Of a stretch of 64,000 nucleotides of DNA, positions 17,397-29,496 are shown piece after piece. A program made the translations under genes and the position numbers. Each line of letters opens with the position of its first letter. Position 1 is the first letter of the stretch. The DNA is from Pseudoxanthomonas wuyuanensis (GTDB taxonomy: Bacteria; Pseudomonadota; Gammaproteobacteria; Xanthomonadales; Xanthomonadaceae), in assembly GCF_900215535.1 (NCBI RefSeq), contig NZ_OCND01000004.1:186001-250000 (forward strand), in the 5' to 3' direction. The notes beneath the pieces are model-generated. The model was not told where the DNA came from and searched no databases. It worked only from the letters and a program-made list of their open reading frames with translations.

Positions 17397-20206
17397 GCCG
17401 CCTCCGCCTCCGCGTCCGCGCTCCGGTCGCGTTTGAGCACCGCAACCGGTTCGGCCCAGGCGTTGCCGCCGCGGCGCTTGCTGGTGGCCAGCACCAGATC
17501 CGAAGGCTCGAACACGTTGAGGTTGTGGGTGATCGGCGTGGTCAGGATGTACTGCGCATCGGTGGAACGCAGGAAACGGCCGACTTTCTCGATGTTGAAC
17601 ACGTCCAGGTGCGCGAACGGTTCGTCGATGAAGACGAAGCCGCCCGGCTGGTCCTCGTCGCGCAGCAGCGCCACCAGCAGCAGCAGCGACTTCATCACCT
17701 GCTGGCCGCCGGAAGCCTCGCCGTCGTCCAGGCCGATCCAGCCCTTGCGGTCGAAGTCGAAGCGCACGGTCAGTCCCGCCTGGGCCAGCGCGATGTCCTC
17801 GTTGGCCAGCTCCGGCATTTCCACATCCACGCCGATGCCGGCCAGCTCGCCCAGTGCGGTGAGGTTCTTCTTGTAGCGGCGCACGGTGGCGCGCAGCACG
17901 TTGATGTAGGCCCCGCGCGCTTCCTCGGTGATGCGCTTGGCGCGGTGCAGGTGCGCCTGCCGCTTGCCGATGGTGGCTTCCAGTTCGGCATGATCGGCGG
18001 CGATCTTGTCGCGCAGCGGCACGCACGACTCGTCCTCGATGAAGCCGCCGCGCGCCAGCCGCTCATCGATGCGTTCCATCTCGCGGCGCACCGCCGCTGC
18101 GCTTTCGTATTCCTCGCGTGCCGCCTGCAGGACTTCGCGCGAACGCCACGCCGCCGGCATCTGCGCACGGCGGCGGCGGAACTGCACGATGTTCTGCACC
18201 AGTTGCTGGCGCTCCTTGTCGATCTGCTGGCTGCGTTCGCGCAGATCGCGTTCGGCATTGGCGATGTCGCTGCGCCGGGTGGCGGCAGCGATGCCTTCGG
18301 CCTTGTCGCGTTCGCGCAGCACATCCACGTCCGCCTTGGCCGCGGCCAGCGCCTGCGCCGCCTGCGCCGCGGCTTCGGCCAGCAACGGCAGTCGCTGTTC
18401 GGCCTCGGCGAATTCGGCCGCGCGCGTCACCAGCTCCTGGCCGGCACCGATGCCGAGCAGGCGCGTCTGGTCGGCGTCCACGCGCGTGCCCAGTTCGGCC
18501 AGTTCCTGCTCGCGCGCATGCGCGCGCTGCTGCAGGGCGGTCTGCTCGGCACGCAGGCTGGCCAGGGTTGCCTGGCGCGCGCCGGCGCCATAGTGCTGGG
18601 TATTGCCGCCGATATGGCGGCCGCCGCGGTGCTCGCGCAGGTAGCCGCGCGCAGTGATCCAGTCCTGGCCCTTGGGCAGGCGGCTGCCTTCCTCGGTATC
18701 GGCCACGCGCTGGATGCGGTCGAGCTGGCGCGGCAGCCAGGCTGGCGGATGCGCGGAAAACTTCACCACTTCCAGCAGCGAGCCCTTGCTCGGCCGGTCC
18801 ACCGGCGCGCGGTCGGCGACGACGAAATGGCGATACTGCAGGCGTTCGCCCAGTTGCCAGGCGCGCGCGGCATCGCGCGGCGATTCCAACAGCAGCAGGT
18901 GCCGGTACGGCGCCAGCACCGCTTCCACCGCCACGCGCCAGGCCGGGTCGGCGATCTCGACCAGTTCGGTCAGCACGCAATGGTCGATTCCTTGTTCCTG
19001 CAGCGCGGCACGGAAGTCGCGCTCGAACGGTTCGACCACGCGGCCGCCGCCGCTCAACGCCGCCAAGCGGTTGGCAATCTCACCGGCGCGGACCTGATCG
19101 CGCTCGCCTTCCAGGCGCAGTTCGGCCATGCGCCGGCGGCCGCTTTCCACCTGCCGGCTCAGCGCTTCGACATCGAGCACGCCGCGCTGGGCATCGAGTT
19201 CGGCCAAGCGGTTGCGCCGCTGCACCAGTTTCTCGGCATCGCGGGCATCGTCGCGCGCGGCGGTGAATGCGCCCTCGGCGTCGCGCAACTGCGCCAGCGC
19301 TGCATCCAGCGCCTGTTGCAGTTGCGTGCGCGCGGCCACTGCGGCGCCATCCTGCTGCAGCAACAATGCATGGGCCTGGCGGCGCTCGTTGAGCGCGCGG
19401 CGCAGCCCGACCAGGCGCGGGCGCGCGCCTTCCCGGCTGGCGCGCAGTTCGGCCAGTTCCACTTTCGGCGCGATTTCGACCTGCAGACGCTGGCGCTGCT
19501 GACGCAGGGCCATGCCTTCCTCGAACGAGCGCACATCGGCCTTGGCCGCTTCCATGCGCAAATGCAGTCCGGCCAGATCCTGACCCAATTGGCCGAGTTC
19601 CTTTTCCACGTCGAACTGTTCTGCACGGGCGCGCTGGTAGTCGTCCAGCACGGCCTTGTCCTCGAACACATCAAAGATCAGCTGCAGCAATTCGCGCGCC
19701 GACAGCTGGCACAGCTTGTCGGTGGCCCCCTGCTCCAGGGTCAGCACACGGCAGATGGCGCGGGTCAGGCCGGCACCGGCCAGGCGTACGCGGTAATCGC
19801 GCACGCCCAGCCATTCGCCGCCCTGTTCCAGCGTTTCCACCGGCACGTCGCCGGCGACGATCTGGTAGTCGCGCGACCAGTCGCCGCCGCGCTTGCGGAT
19901 GCGGCAGGCCAGGGTGACCTGTTCGTCCTTGATCGGGAAGAAAGGCCGCCCGCCGCGTCGATCCGGGCGATTGCTGACCACCGCGCGCAGCCAGGCGTAG
20001 CCCTTGCCGTTGTGGCGCAGATAGGTCTTGTAATCGCGGGCGGTGTCGCGGTCCTCGATGGCCAGCAGCGTGCGCAGCGCATCCAGCAAGGTGGTCTTGC
20101 CCGAACCATTGGGTCCCACCACGGTGATGACCGAAGCATCCAGCGGCAACTGGAAACGCTGCCAATAGTCCCAGTGCACCACTTCCAGACTGCGGAACTC
20201 AAACAT
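17393..20206 (-). CDS. jetC: Wadjet SMC-like ATPase JetC (MksB-like)
   Basis: Condensin-type ATPase that loops DNA to detect small circles, 937 residues. ABC head: Walker A GPNGSGKTT (31-39); long coiled coils (about 195-380 and 545-780, Arg/Glu/Ala/Leu-rich); hinge-like globular part (about 390-545); C-terminal head with the signature LDDGEASGGQQ (826-836), Walker B FVFIDEP (857-863) and a D-loop AHLD. It is shorter than MukB or the roughly 1,100-residue JetC proteins I would expect of type I. The ATG (MFEFRSLEV) lies inside the end of jetB, an 8-base overlap; its stop overlaps jetD by 4. Other labels would be MksB or generic SMC ATPase. Confidence 0.85.
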   Translation of the reverse strand: MFEFRSLEVVHWDYWQRFQLPLDASVITVVGPNGSGKTTLLDALRTLLAIEDRDTARDYKTYLRHNGKGYAWLRAVVSNRPDRRGGRPFFPIKDEQVTLACRIRKRGGDWSRDYQIVAGDVPVETLEQGGEWLGVRDYRVRLAGAGLTRAICRVLTLEQGATDKLCQLSARELLQLIFDVFEDKAVLDDYQRARAEQFDVEKELGQLGQDLAGLHLRMEAAKADVRSFEEGMALRQQRQRLQVEIAPKVELAELRASREGARPRLVGLRRALNERRQAHALLLQQDGAAVAARTQLQQALDAALAQLRDAEGAFTAARDDARDAEKLVQRRNRLAELDAQRGVLDVEALSRQVESGRRRMAELRLEGERDQVRAGEIANRLAALSGGGRVVEPFERDFRAALQEQGIDHCVLTELVEIADPAWRVAVEAVLAPYRHLLLLESPRDAARAWQLGERLQYRHFVVADRAPVDRPSKGSLLEVVKFSAHPPAWLPRQLDRIQRVADTEEGSRLPKGQDWITARGYLREHRGGRHIGGNTQHYGAGARQATLASLRAEQTALQQRAHAREQELAELGTRVDADQTRLLGIGAGQELVTRAAEFAEAEQRLPLLAEAAAQAAQALAAAKADVDVLRERDKAEGIAAATRRSDIANAERDLRERSQQIDKERQQLVQNIVQFRRRRAQMPAAWRSREVLQAAREEYESAAAVRREMERIDERLARGGFIEDESCVPLRDKIAADHAELEATIGKRQAHLHRAKRITEEARGAYINVLRATVRRYKKNLTALGELAGIGVDVEMPELANEDIALAQAGLTVRFDFDRKGWIGLDDGEASGGQQVMKSLLLLVALLRDEDQPGGFVFIDEPFAHLDVFNIEKVGRFLRSTDAQYILTTPITHNLNVFEPSDLVLATSKRRGGNAWAEPVAVLKRDRSADAEAEAA

Positions 20207-20899
20207 CGGCCTGCGCCTCCTGCTGCTCGCTTGCGTGTTCTGCGCCGTCTTCGTCGTTGGCGCCGGCCTGGCTGCGCACCTCGTTGACCACGAACGACAG
20301 CGCGCCATCCATCACCCGGCTGGCGATGCGCTCGTAGTCGAAAGCCAGGTCCAGCAGCGGGCCTTCCTGGATGCGCTCCTTGCGGCGGACGATGAAGCCC
20401 TGCCGCGCCAGCGCACCCAGGTTGAGGTTGATGCGGGTCTTGCCGCCCAGCTTGTCGCCGAAGTCGGCCAGCAACGTGCGTTCGTTGATGGGCTCCACCA
20501 TCTCCGCGCCCATCGGCACCGGCTTGAGTTCGGCGAACATCTGTTCCTGTTCCTGCTGTTTCTCGCTTTCCTGGCGGGCGATCTGGCGCTGCCGCTTGGG
20601 CAGCACCAGCAGCGCCCACAGCACTACCAGCAGAGCGACGGCGTCGCGGTCCAGTTGCAGATTGCTGGCCGCCCAGGCGCGGGCGCTGCCGAACACCTCG
20701 TTTTCCTGCGCGCGCGCCACGCCCACCGCCACATGCGCGGCGTAAGGGTGTTCGAGCAGGCGCAAGCCGGCAGCGGCCAGACGGCGGTCCAGGTCGTCGC
20801 GCAGTTCGGCGTCGACCAGCACCCGGCGGACGCTGGCGTCCTCGCGCGGCAGCCAGCGTTCGGCCAGCAGCCGCACGATCAAGGTAGCGATGGGATCGG

Positions 20900-20903
<4 letters not shown>
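20199..20903 (-). CDS. jetB: Wadjet subunit JetB (DUF4194/MksE-like)
   Basis: 234 residues, the position and size expected for the winged-helix KITE subunit that sits on the kleisin. Visible features are a helical N-terminus (IATLIVRLLAERWLPRED), a DRDAVALLVVLWALLVLP segment, an Asn/Leu-rich winged-helix region (GGKTRINLNLGALARQGFIV) and an acidic Glu/Gln-rich tail. Its ATG overlaps the jetA stop (ATGA) and its end overlaps jetC by 8 bases. Identification depends mainly on neighbours and overall resemblance to DUF4194 proteins. Confidence 0.78.
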
Positions 20904-24608
<3,705 letters not shown>

Positions 24609-24641
24609 GTCGGGGGCCGCTCTACGACAATTTCATTCCAA

Positions 24642-24666
24642 TCAAATACTTAGTTGAGTTGTCAAC
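24642..24666. promoter_or_regulatory. AT-rich palindromes resembling a MarR/TetR-type operator
   Basis: In an AT-rich island after fadH, TCAAaTActTAgTTGA (24642-24657) and GTTGA-GTTG-TCAAC (24653-24666) are overlapping inverted repeats. They resemble operator half-sites of MarR-type regulators, but no such regulator is adjacent. The remaining 24609-24903 interval holds no gene; a Shine-Dalgarno AAGGAG is close to the wall hydrolase start. Confidence 0.3.
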
Positions 24667-24903
24667 CTTCCCTGTTCAGGCAGGGTTCCGACTTTGGCGC
24701 TTACCTTGCGCCAACTTTTTCGGTCCGCCACCCAGTTCAGGCGGGCTACTCCGGCATCCGGTTCAAGCCGAACCGACCCTGCCGCCCCCGGGCAGCCCGT
24801 GTGAAGGCTGCCTCCCCATAACGCCCTGCTGCGTCCCATTGTTGTCGACTCCCGCGTTCACGGGAGAGGCAGGGGCGCGGGAAAGACGGAGCAAGGAGTT
24901 CCC

Positions 24904-25362
24904 ATGAAACTGGCCTGGATTCTCTGGTTGTCGCAGATGTTGCCGCAGCCGGCCGCCGATTCGTTGTGCCTGAGCACCACCGTATACCTGGAAGCCCGCG
25001 ACCAGACCCTGCGCGGCCAGCAGGCCGTGGCCGAGGTGGCCCTGCGCCGCCGCGACAGCGGCCTGTGGGGCGATTCGGTCTGCGAGGTGGTCACCGCCCG
25101 CAAGCAGTTCGCCCCGACCATCGTGGCGCCCACTACCCGGCTGAAGAATCCCGACGCCTGGGCCAGATCGATCAACGTGGCGCTCAGTGCCGAACGCAAC
25201 TGGGCGCTGCCGCCCGGCCAGCGCAAGGAAATCGTGCCCGGCGCCAGCCATTTCATGGCCCACCAGATCGCAAGCCCCAGTTGGCGCAACGCCTACCATG
25301 TGGCCACCATCGGCGATCACACCTTCCTGCGCGTGCAGAAGCTCAAACCGCGCTCGTCCTGA
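24904..25362 (+). CDS. Cell wall hydrolase, SleB family
   Basis: 152-residue peptidoglycan hydrolase (Hydrolase_2 domain, lytic-transglycosylase-like). The family motif TTVYLEARDQTLRGQQAVAEV with its catalytic glutamate is at residues 25-45, and ASHFMAH near residue 115 is the second motif. A short hydrophobic N-terminus (MKLAWILWLSQML) may act as signal or anchor. It is a minimal version with no LysM or other binding domain. Good Shine-Dalgarno AAGGAG 7 bases ahead. Convergent with the stress-protein gene. Confidence 0.85.
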   Translation: MKLAWILWLSQMLPQPAADSLCLSTTVYLEARDQTLRGQQAVAEVALRRRDSGLWGDSVCEVVTARKQFAPTIVAPTTRLKNPDAWARSINVALSAERNWALPPGQRKEIVPGASHFMAHQIASPSWRNAYHVATIGDHTFLRVQKLKPRSS

Positions 25363-25383
25363 CGCGCCCTTGCCGGCATGTTC

Positions 25384-25410
25384 GCCCGCCGCATCCTGTC
25401 TGCGGGCGGC
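25384..25410. terminator. Weak hairpin between convergent genes
   Basis: An 8-bp stem with one bulge and a TCCTGTC loop lies between the SleB-type hydrolase and the universal stress gene. It lacks a T-run, so termination is uncertain. The rest of the 123-base gap shows nothing. Confidence 0.3.
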
Positions 25411-25485
25411 TCGGGAACGTCAGTGGCGCGCTGTTGAACCGGCGCGGAAAGTGAGTTGCGCGGGAACGGTTGCGTGCGCGCCGGG

Positions 25486-26394
25486 TCAATCGGTGCGCTG
25501 GGCGCCGGGTTCCGGGACCAGCAGCACATCGCAATCCAGTCCGGTGAGCGCAAACAACGCCGTGCTGCCGAGCAGGTTCGCCTCCCAGCGCGCGCGCGGA
25601 CGCGTCCCCAGCGCCACCAGATCGATCCCGGCTTCCAGCACGAAGGATGCCAGCACTTGCGCCGCCGGCCCTTCCCGCGGCGCCCGCACGGCAGCGGCGG
25701 CGGCCGGCCCCAGGCTGGCGGCGAAATCGGCCATGGCCTTCGCGGCTTCGGCCATGGCCTGGCTGCGGTAGGCCTCCAGGGCTTCGGCCGAGCGATGGGC
25801 GAACGCCAGGCTGCGATCCAGCATCAACTGGTTGGCGTGCAGCAGATAGTGGCTGGCATCCGGCGCCAGGGCCAGACCCAATTGCGCCGCATGCCGGGAA
25901 GCCGCGGAAAAGTCGGTTGCCAATGCAACGCGTAGATAGCCGCCATCGCCCTTCCCACGCACCAGCAGCACCGGCACCATGCCCGCGCGCAGCACGCGAT
26001 CGGCAGTGGCGCCAAGCACGGCGCGCCGCACGCGGCCTTCGCCATGGGCACCCATCACCAGCAGGCCGGCGTCCAGTTCCTGAGCGATACGGCCCAGGCA
26101 TCGATACAACGGTTCGGTGACCACCTGGGTTTCCACCGCCTGCAAACCATCGGCTTGCAGGCGCTGCCGCAACCGCGCCAACGCCGAATCGGCAGCTTTC
26201 TGCCAGAGTTCCCGGCTGGCGCTGCTGCGGCCGTGATCGATCAATCGCGCCAGCCAATCGCCCTCGTCGGTGGAATGCAACAGGTGCAGGCGCGCGCCAT
26301 GCTGGCGGGCCAGCGCCGCAGCGCGTTCGACGGCCTGCTCGGCCGCCTCGGAAAAATCCGTCGTTGCCAGGATCGTCGCAAGCGACCAGCTCAT
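25486..26394 (-). CDS. Universal stress protein, tandem UspA domains
   Basis: 302 residues made of two UspA domains. The first (residues 1-148) has ILATTDFSEAAEQAVERAA and the ATP-binding-type motif GAHGEGRVRRAVLGATADRV; the second (about 153-295) has VALATDFSAASRHAAQ and GTRPRARWEANLLGSTAL, where the G-2x-G-9x-G(S/T) pattern is only partly kept. The ATG overlaps the antiporter stop by 4 bases, so the two are co-translated; the Usp may sense energy or ion stress for the transporter. An open frame runs on upstream through the antiporter gene and is ignored. Confidence 0.9.
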   Translation of the reverse strand: MSWSLATILATTDFSEAAEQAVERAAALARQHGARLHLLHSTDEGDWLARLIDHGRSSASRELWQKAADSALARLRQRLQADGLQAVETQVVTEPLYRCLGRIAQELDAGLLVMGAHGEGRVRRAVLGATADRVLRAGMVPVLLVRGKGDGGYLRVALATDFSAASRHAAQLGLALAPDASHYLLHANQLMLDRSLAFAHRSAEALEAYRSQAMAEAAKAMADFAASLGPAAAAAVRAPREGPAAQVLASFVLEAGIDLVALGTRPRARWEANLLGSTALFALTGLDCDVLLVPEPGAQRTD

Positions 26395-28043
26395 CGCCGC
26401 TCTCCTTCGCCCAAGGCTGCCGCAATGCGTCGGGCAGCATGATCGGCTGCATCGGTGAACGGCATCAGAATCTGGTCCGCGCCGGCAGCCTGCAATCGTT
26501 CGCCGTCCCGTGCCGAGTGCACGGTTGCCGCTACAGTGCCGGTAAACCCCTGCCGGCGCAACGCGGCCATCAGGCCGAGATCGGTTTCCATGTCGCGCAG
26601 CGTGCTCACCACGACACGCACACCGCCCAGCGGCAAATGGGTGACGAACTCTGCATCCGCCGCGTCGCCGAACAGCACCGGAACCGCGCTGCCGGCAAAA
26701 CGCGCCTGCAGTTCCGGATCGAAGTCCACGCCCAGCACCCGCACCCCCTCCCCGTTCAAGCGCTCCGCCAGGCGGCGGCCGTACCGGCCCATGCCGAAGA
26801 CGATGACATCGGAAGGTTCCGGCGGCGATTCCAACGCGCGTTCGCGAAACGGATCCTTTCGCTCCGCCCATCCCAGCCAAGGTTCGCACCAGGCGAAGAG
26901 CTTCTGCGAATAGAGGATCATGTAGGTGCTGGAGGTGATGGTGACCAGGCCCACCAGCGTCACCAGGCCCAGCGCCGCGGCATCGACCTGGCCCAGCGCC
27001 ACGCCCATCGCCACGAAGATGATCGAGAATTCGCTGATCTGCGCAACCGTCAGTCCCGCCAGGAAGCCGGTGCGCTTGCGATAGCCCATAAAGCCCATGA
27101 TGGCCAGCACGATCAGCGGATTGCCCACCAGCACGAACAGCGACAACACCGTTGCCGACAGCATCTCCGCGCCCAGGCTGCCCAGATCCATCTGGGTGCC
27201 GAGTTGCACGAAGAAGAACAGCAGCAGGAAATCGCGCAGGCTTGCCAGTCTGGCATTGATCGCCTCCCGGAACGGCAACGACGCCAGCGAGAAACCCGCG
27301 AGAAAAGCGCCGACTTCCTTGCTGAAACCCAGCCATTCGCCGCCGGCGGCCAGCGATGCGCCCCACCCCACGGCAAAGACCAGCAGCAGTTCCTGCGAGC
27401 CTGCCATCGCACGCAACAGCCCGGGCAGCACGTAGCGCATCAACAGGAACACGACCACGCCCAGACCCGCCACCTTGGCGAAAACCTGGACCAGCTGAAG
27501 CCAGACCCCGGCTGCTGCAGCGTCCACCCCGACCGCGCCCTGCGAACCGATCACCATCATCGCCAGCACCACCGCAACGTCCTGCACAATCAGGAAACCC
27601 ATTGCGATCCTGCCGTGCAGGGAGTCGATCTCGCGCTTGTCCGACAACAGCTTGACGATGATGATGGTGCTGGAGAACGTCAGCGCAACGGCGATGTAGA
27701 GCGCACGCACCCAGTCCATTCCCAGCGCGGCGCAGATGAGGAAACCGAACACGATGGTGAAAAGCAGCTGGCCCAGACCGGTAGCCAGCGCCACCGGCCC
27801 CAGTTGGCGTACCAGCTTGATATCCAGCTTCAGACCGACCACGAACAGCAGGATGGTCACGCCGATTTCCGCCAGCAACTCCATCGGCTCGTGCGCGCTG
27901 ACCCAGTTCAGCACCGAAGGTCCCGCCAGGATGCCGACCAGGATGTAGGCCACGATGATCGGCTGCCGCAGACGCAGCGCAAACAGGCCGATCAACGCGG
28001 TCGCGAACAACAACAGAGTGATCTGGTTGTAGGAAGAGTCCAC
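26391..28043 (-). CDS. Cation:proton antiporter (CPA2/KefB-like) with TrkA-N domain
   Basis: Monovalent cation/proton antiporter, 550 residues. The first 385 residues hold about 12 membrane spans, with the CPA2 stretches RQPIIVAYILVGILAGP, FSSTIIIVKLL and GFLIVQDVAVV (ion-binding Gln-Asp). Residues about 410-530 form a TrkA-N/RCK domain with VIVFGMGRYGRRLAERL, a nucleotide-binding fold used for gating. GTG start. Overlaps the stress-protein gene downstream. Likely potassium/proton exchange; glutathione gating as in KefC is not established. Confidence 0.92.
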   Translation of the reverse strand: MDSSYNQITLLLFATALIGLFALRLRQPIIVAYILVGILAGPSVLNWVSAHEPMELLAEIGVTILLFVVGLKLDIKLVRQLGPVALATGLGQLLFTIVFGFLICAALGMDWVRALYIAVALTFSSTIIIVKLLSDKREIDSLHGRIAMGFLIVQDVAVVLAMMVIGSQGAVGVDAAAAGVWLQLVQVFAKVAGLGVVVFLLMRYVLPGLLRAMAGSQELLLVFAVGWGASLAAGGEWLGFSKEVGAFLAGFSLASLPFREAINARLASLRDFLLLFFFVQLGTQMDLGSLGAEMLSATVLSLFVLVGNPLIVLAIMGFMGYRKRTGFLAGLTVAQISEFSIIFVAMGVALGQVDAAALGLVTLVGLVTITSSTYMILYSQKLFAWCEPWLGWAERKDPFRERALESPPEPSDVIVFGMGRYGRRLAERLNGEGVRVLGVDFDPELQARFAGSAVPVLFGDAADAEFVTHLPLGGVRVVVSTLRDMETDLGLMAALRRQGFTGTVAATVHSARDGERLQAAGADQILMPFTDAADHAARRIAAALGEGERR

Positions 28044-28151
28044 GCTTTGCCACGCTGCCGGTCAATCCCGGGCCAACGATAGCACCAGCGCGACGGCGAC
28101 CGGAGCGAAGCGCCGCGAGTGACGCAACAGGCCGCGCACGGCCGCGCAACC

Positions 28152-28197
28152 CTGCACGTTGCTTCGTGCAGACCTCCTGACGCCCGTGCGGGCGCGC
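28152..28197 (-). terminator. Hairpins downstream of prpF
   Basis: CTGCACG/CGTGCAG (28152-28158 with 28165-28171) and a GCCCG/CGGGC stem (around 28182-28193) lie just after the prpF stop. No U-run follows, so these could be weak terminators or mRNA-stabilising structures. The rest of the 28044-28206 gap shows no gene. Confidence 0.35.
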
Positions 28198-28206
28198 CGG
28201 CTTACG

Positions 28207-29400
28207 TCAGAACGAATCGCCCGGCACGCGCACCACGCCTTCCATCAGCACACGGGCGCTGCGGCTCATGATGGCCTTGGTCGCCGACCACTGGCCATCC
28301 GCCAACTTCAGTTCCGCGCCGACACGCAAGGTGCCGGACGGGTGACCAAACACCACCACCTCACGCGTGCCGCCCCCGGCCGCGGCATTGACCACCGTGC
28401 CGGGCACGGCGGCGGCGGCGGCGATGGCGACCGAGGCGGTTCCCATCATCGCGTGGTGCAGCTTGCCCATCGACATGGCCCGCGCCAGCAGATCGATGTC
28501 GGCCGCGCGGACCGGCTTGCCGCTTGATGACAGGTAGTCCTTCGGCGGCGCGACGAAGGCGATCTTCGGCGTCAGCGGGCGTGCCGCCGCCTGTGCGGCA
28601 TCCGCCACCAGGCCCATCCGCACTGCACCGTGGGCGCGGATCGCTTCCAGCTTCGCCAGTGCGGCCTTGTCCTCGTTGATGGCACCCTGCAGCTCGGTGC
28701 CGTCGTAACCCAGTGCGGCGGCATCGACAAAAACCACCGGCACCCCGGCATTGATCATCGTGGCCCTGAAGATGCCTACGCCGGGCACGTCGAGATCGTC
28801 GACGAGGTTGCCGGTCGGGAACATGGCCCCCCCTCCTTCGCCTTCACCCTCGTCGGCGGGATCGATGAACTCCAGTTGCACTTCCGCCGCCGGGAATGTC
28901 ACCCCGTCCAGTTCGAAATCGCCGGTTTCCTGGACTGCACCATCGGTCACCGGCACATGCGCAACGATGGTCTTGCCGATGTTGGCCTGCCAGATGCGCA
29001 CCGTGCACAGGCCGTTCTCGGGAACGCGCGCCGGATCGATCATGCCATTGGCAATGGCGAACGGACCGACCGCCGACGACAGATTGCCGCAGTTGCCGCT
29101 CCAGTCGATGAAGGCATCGTTGATCGGCACCTGGCCGTACAGGTAATCCACGTCATGCCCGGGCTGCGCGGATTTGGCGATGATCACCACCTTGCTGGTG
29201 CTGGACGTCGCCCCACCCATGCCATCGGTGTGCTTGCCGTAGGGATCGGGCGAACCGATCACCCGCAGCAGCAGCGCATCGCGCGCCGGCCCAGGCGCCT
29301 GTGCGCGCGCGGGCAGGTCCTCCAGGCGGAAGAACACGCCCTTGCTGGTGCCGCCGCGCATGTAGGTGGCGGGGATGCGGAGTTGGGGGGGATGGCTCAT
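28207..29400 (-). CDS. prpF: 2-methylaconitate cis-trans isomerase PrpF
   Basis: Isomerises the 2-methyl-trans-aconitate made by AcnD to the cis form used by the methylcitrate cycle. 397 residues from the ATG reading MSHPPQLRIPATYMRGGTSK, the conserved PrpF N-terminus (lysine of RGGTSK is catalytic). GNCGNLSSAVGPFAI contains a second conserved cysteine region. PrpF has two diaminopimelate-epimerase-like domains. Last gene of prpB-prpC-acnD-prpF, 96 bases after acnD. Confidence 0.95.
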   Translation of the reverse strand: MSHPPQLRIPATYMRGGTSKGVFFRLEDLPARAQAPGPARDALLLRVIGSPDPYGKHTDGMGGATSSTSKVVIIAKSAQPGHDVDYLYGQVPINDAFIDWSGNCGNLSSAVGPFAIANGMIDPARVPENGLCTVRIWQANIGKTIVAHVPVTDGAVQETGDFELDGVTFPAAEVQLEFIDPADEGEGEGGGAMFPTGNLVDDLDVPGVGIFRATMINAGVPVVFVDAAALGYDGTELQGAINEDKAALAKLEAIRAHGAVRMGLVADAAQAAARPLTPKIAFVAPPKDYLSSSGKPVRAADIDLLARAMSMGKLHHAMMGTASVAIAAAAAVPGTVVNAAAGGGTREVVVFGHPSGTLRVGAELKLADGQWSATKAIMSRSARVLMEGVVRVPGDSF

Positions 29401-29496
29401 GGCGGGGTATCGAACTTGAAGAGAATGGTTGAAGCACACAATGAAGCCGCTGGACAACCGGATCCGGAGCCCGCGTCGTGGCAGGGCCGAAGCCGG

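Noticed and set aside
16913-20287. Plus-strand open frame of 1124 codons over jetC and jetD
   Set aside because: Antisense shadow of the SMC ATPase gene, which has all expected motifs on the other strand.
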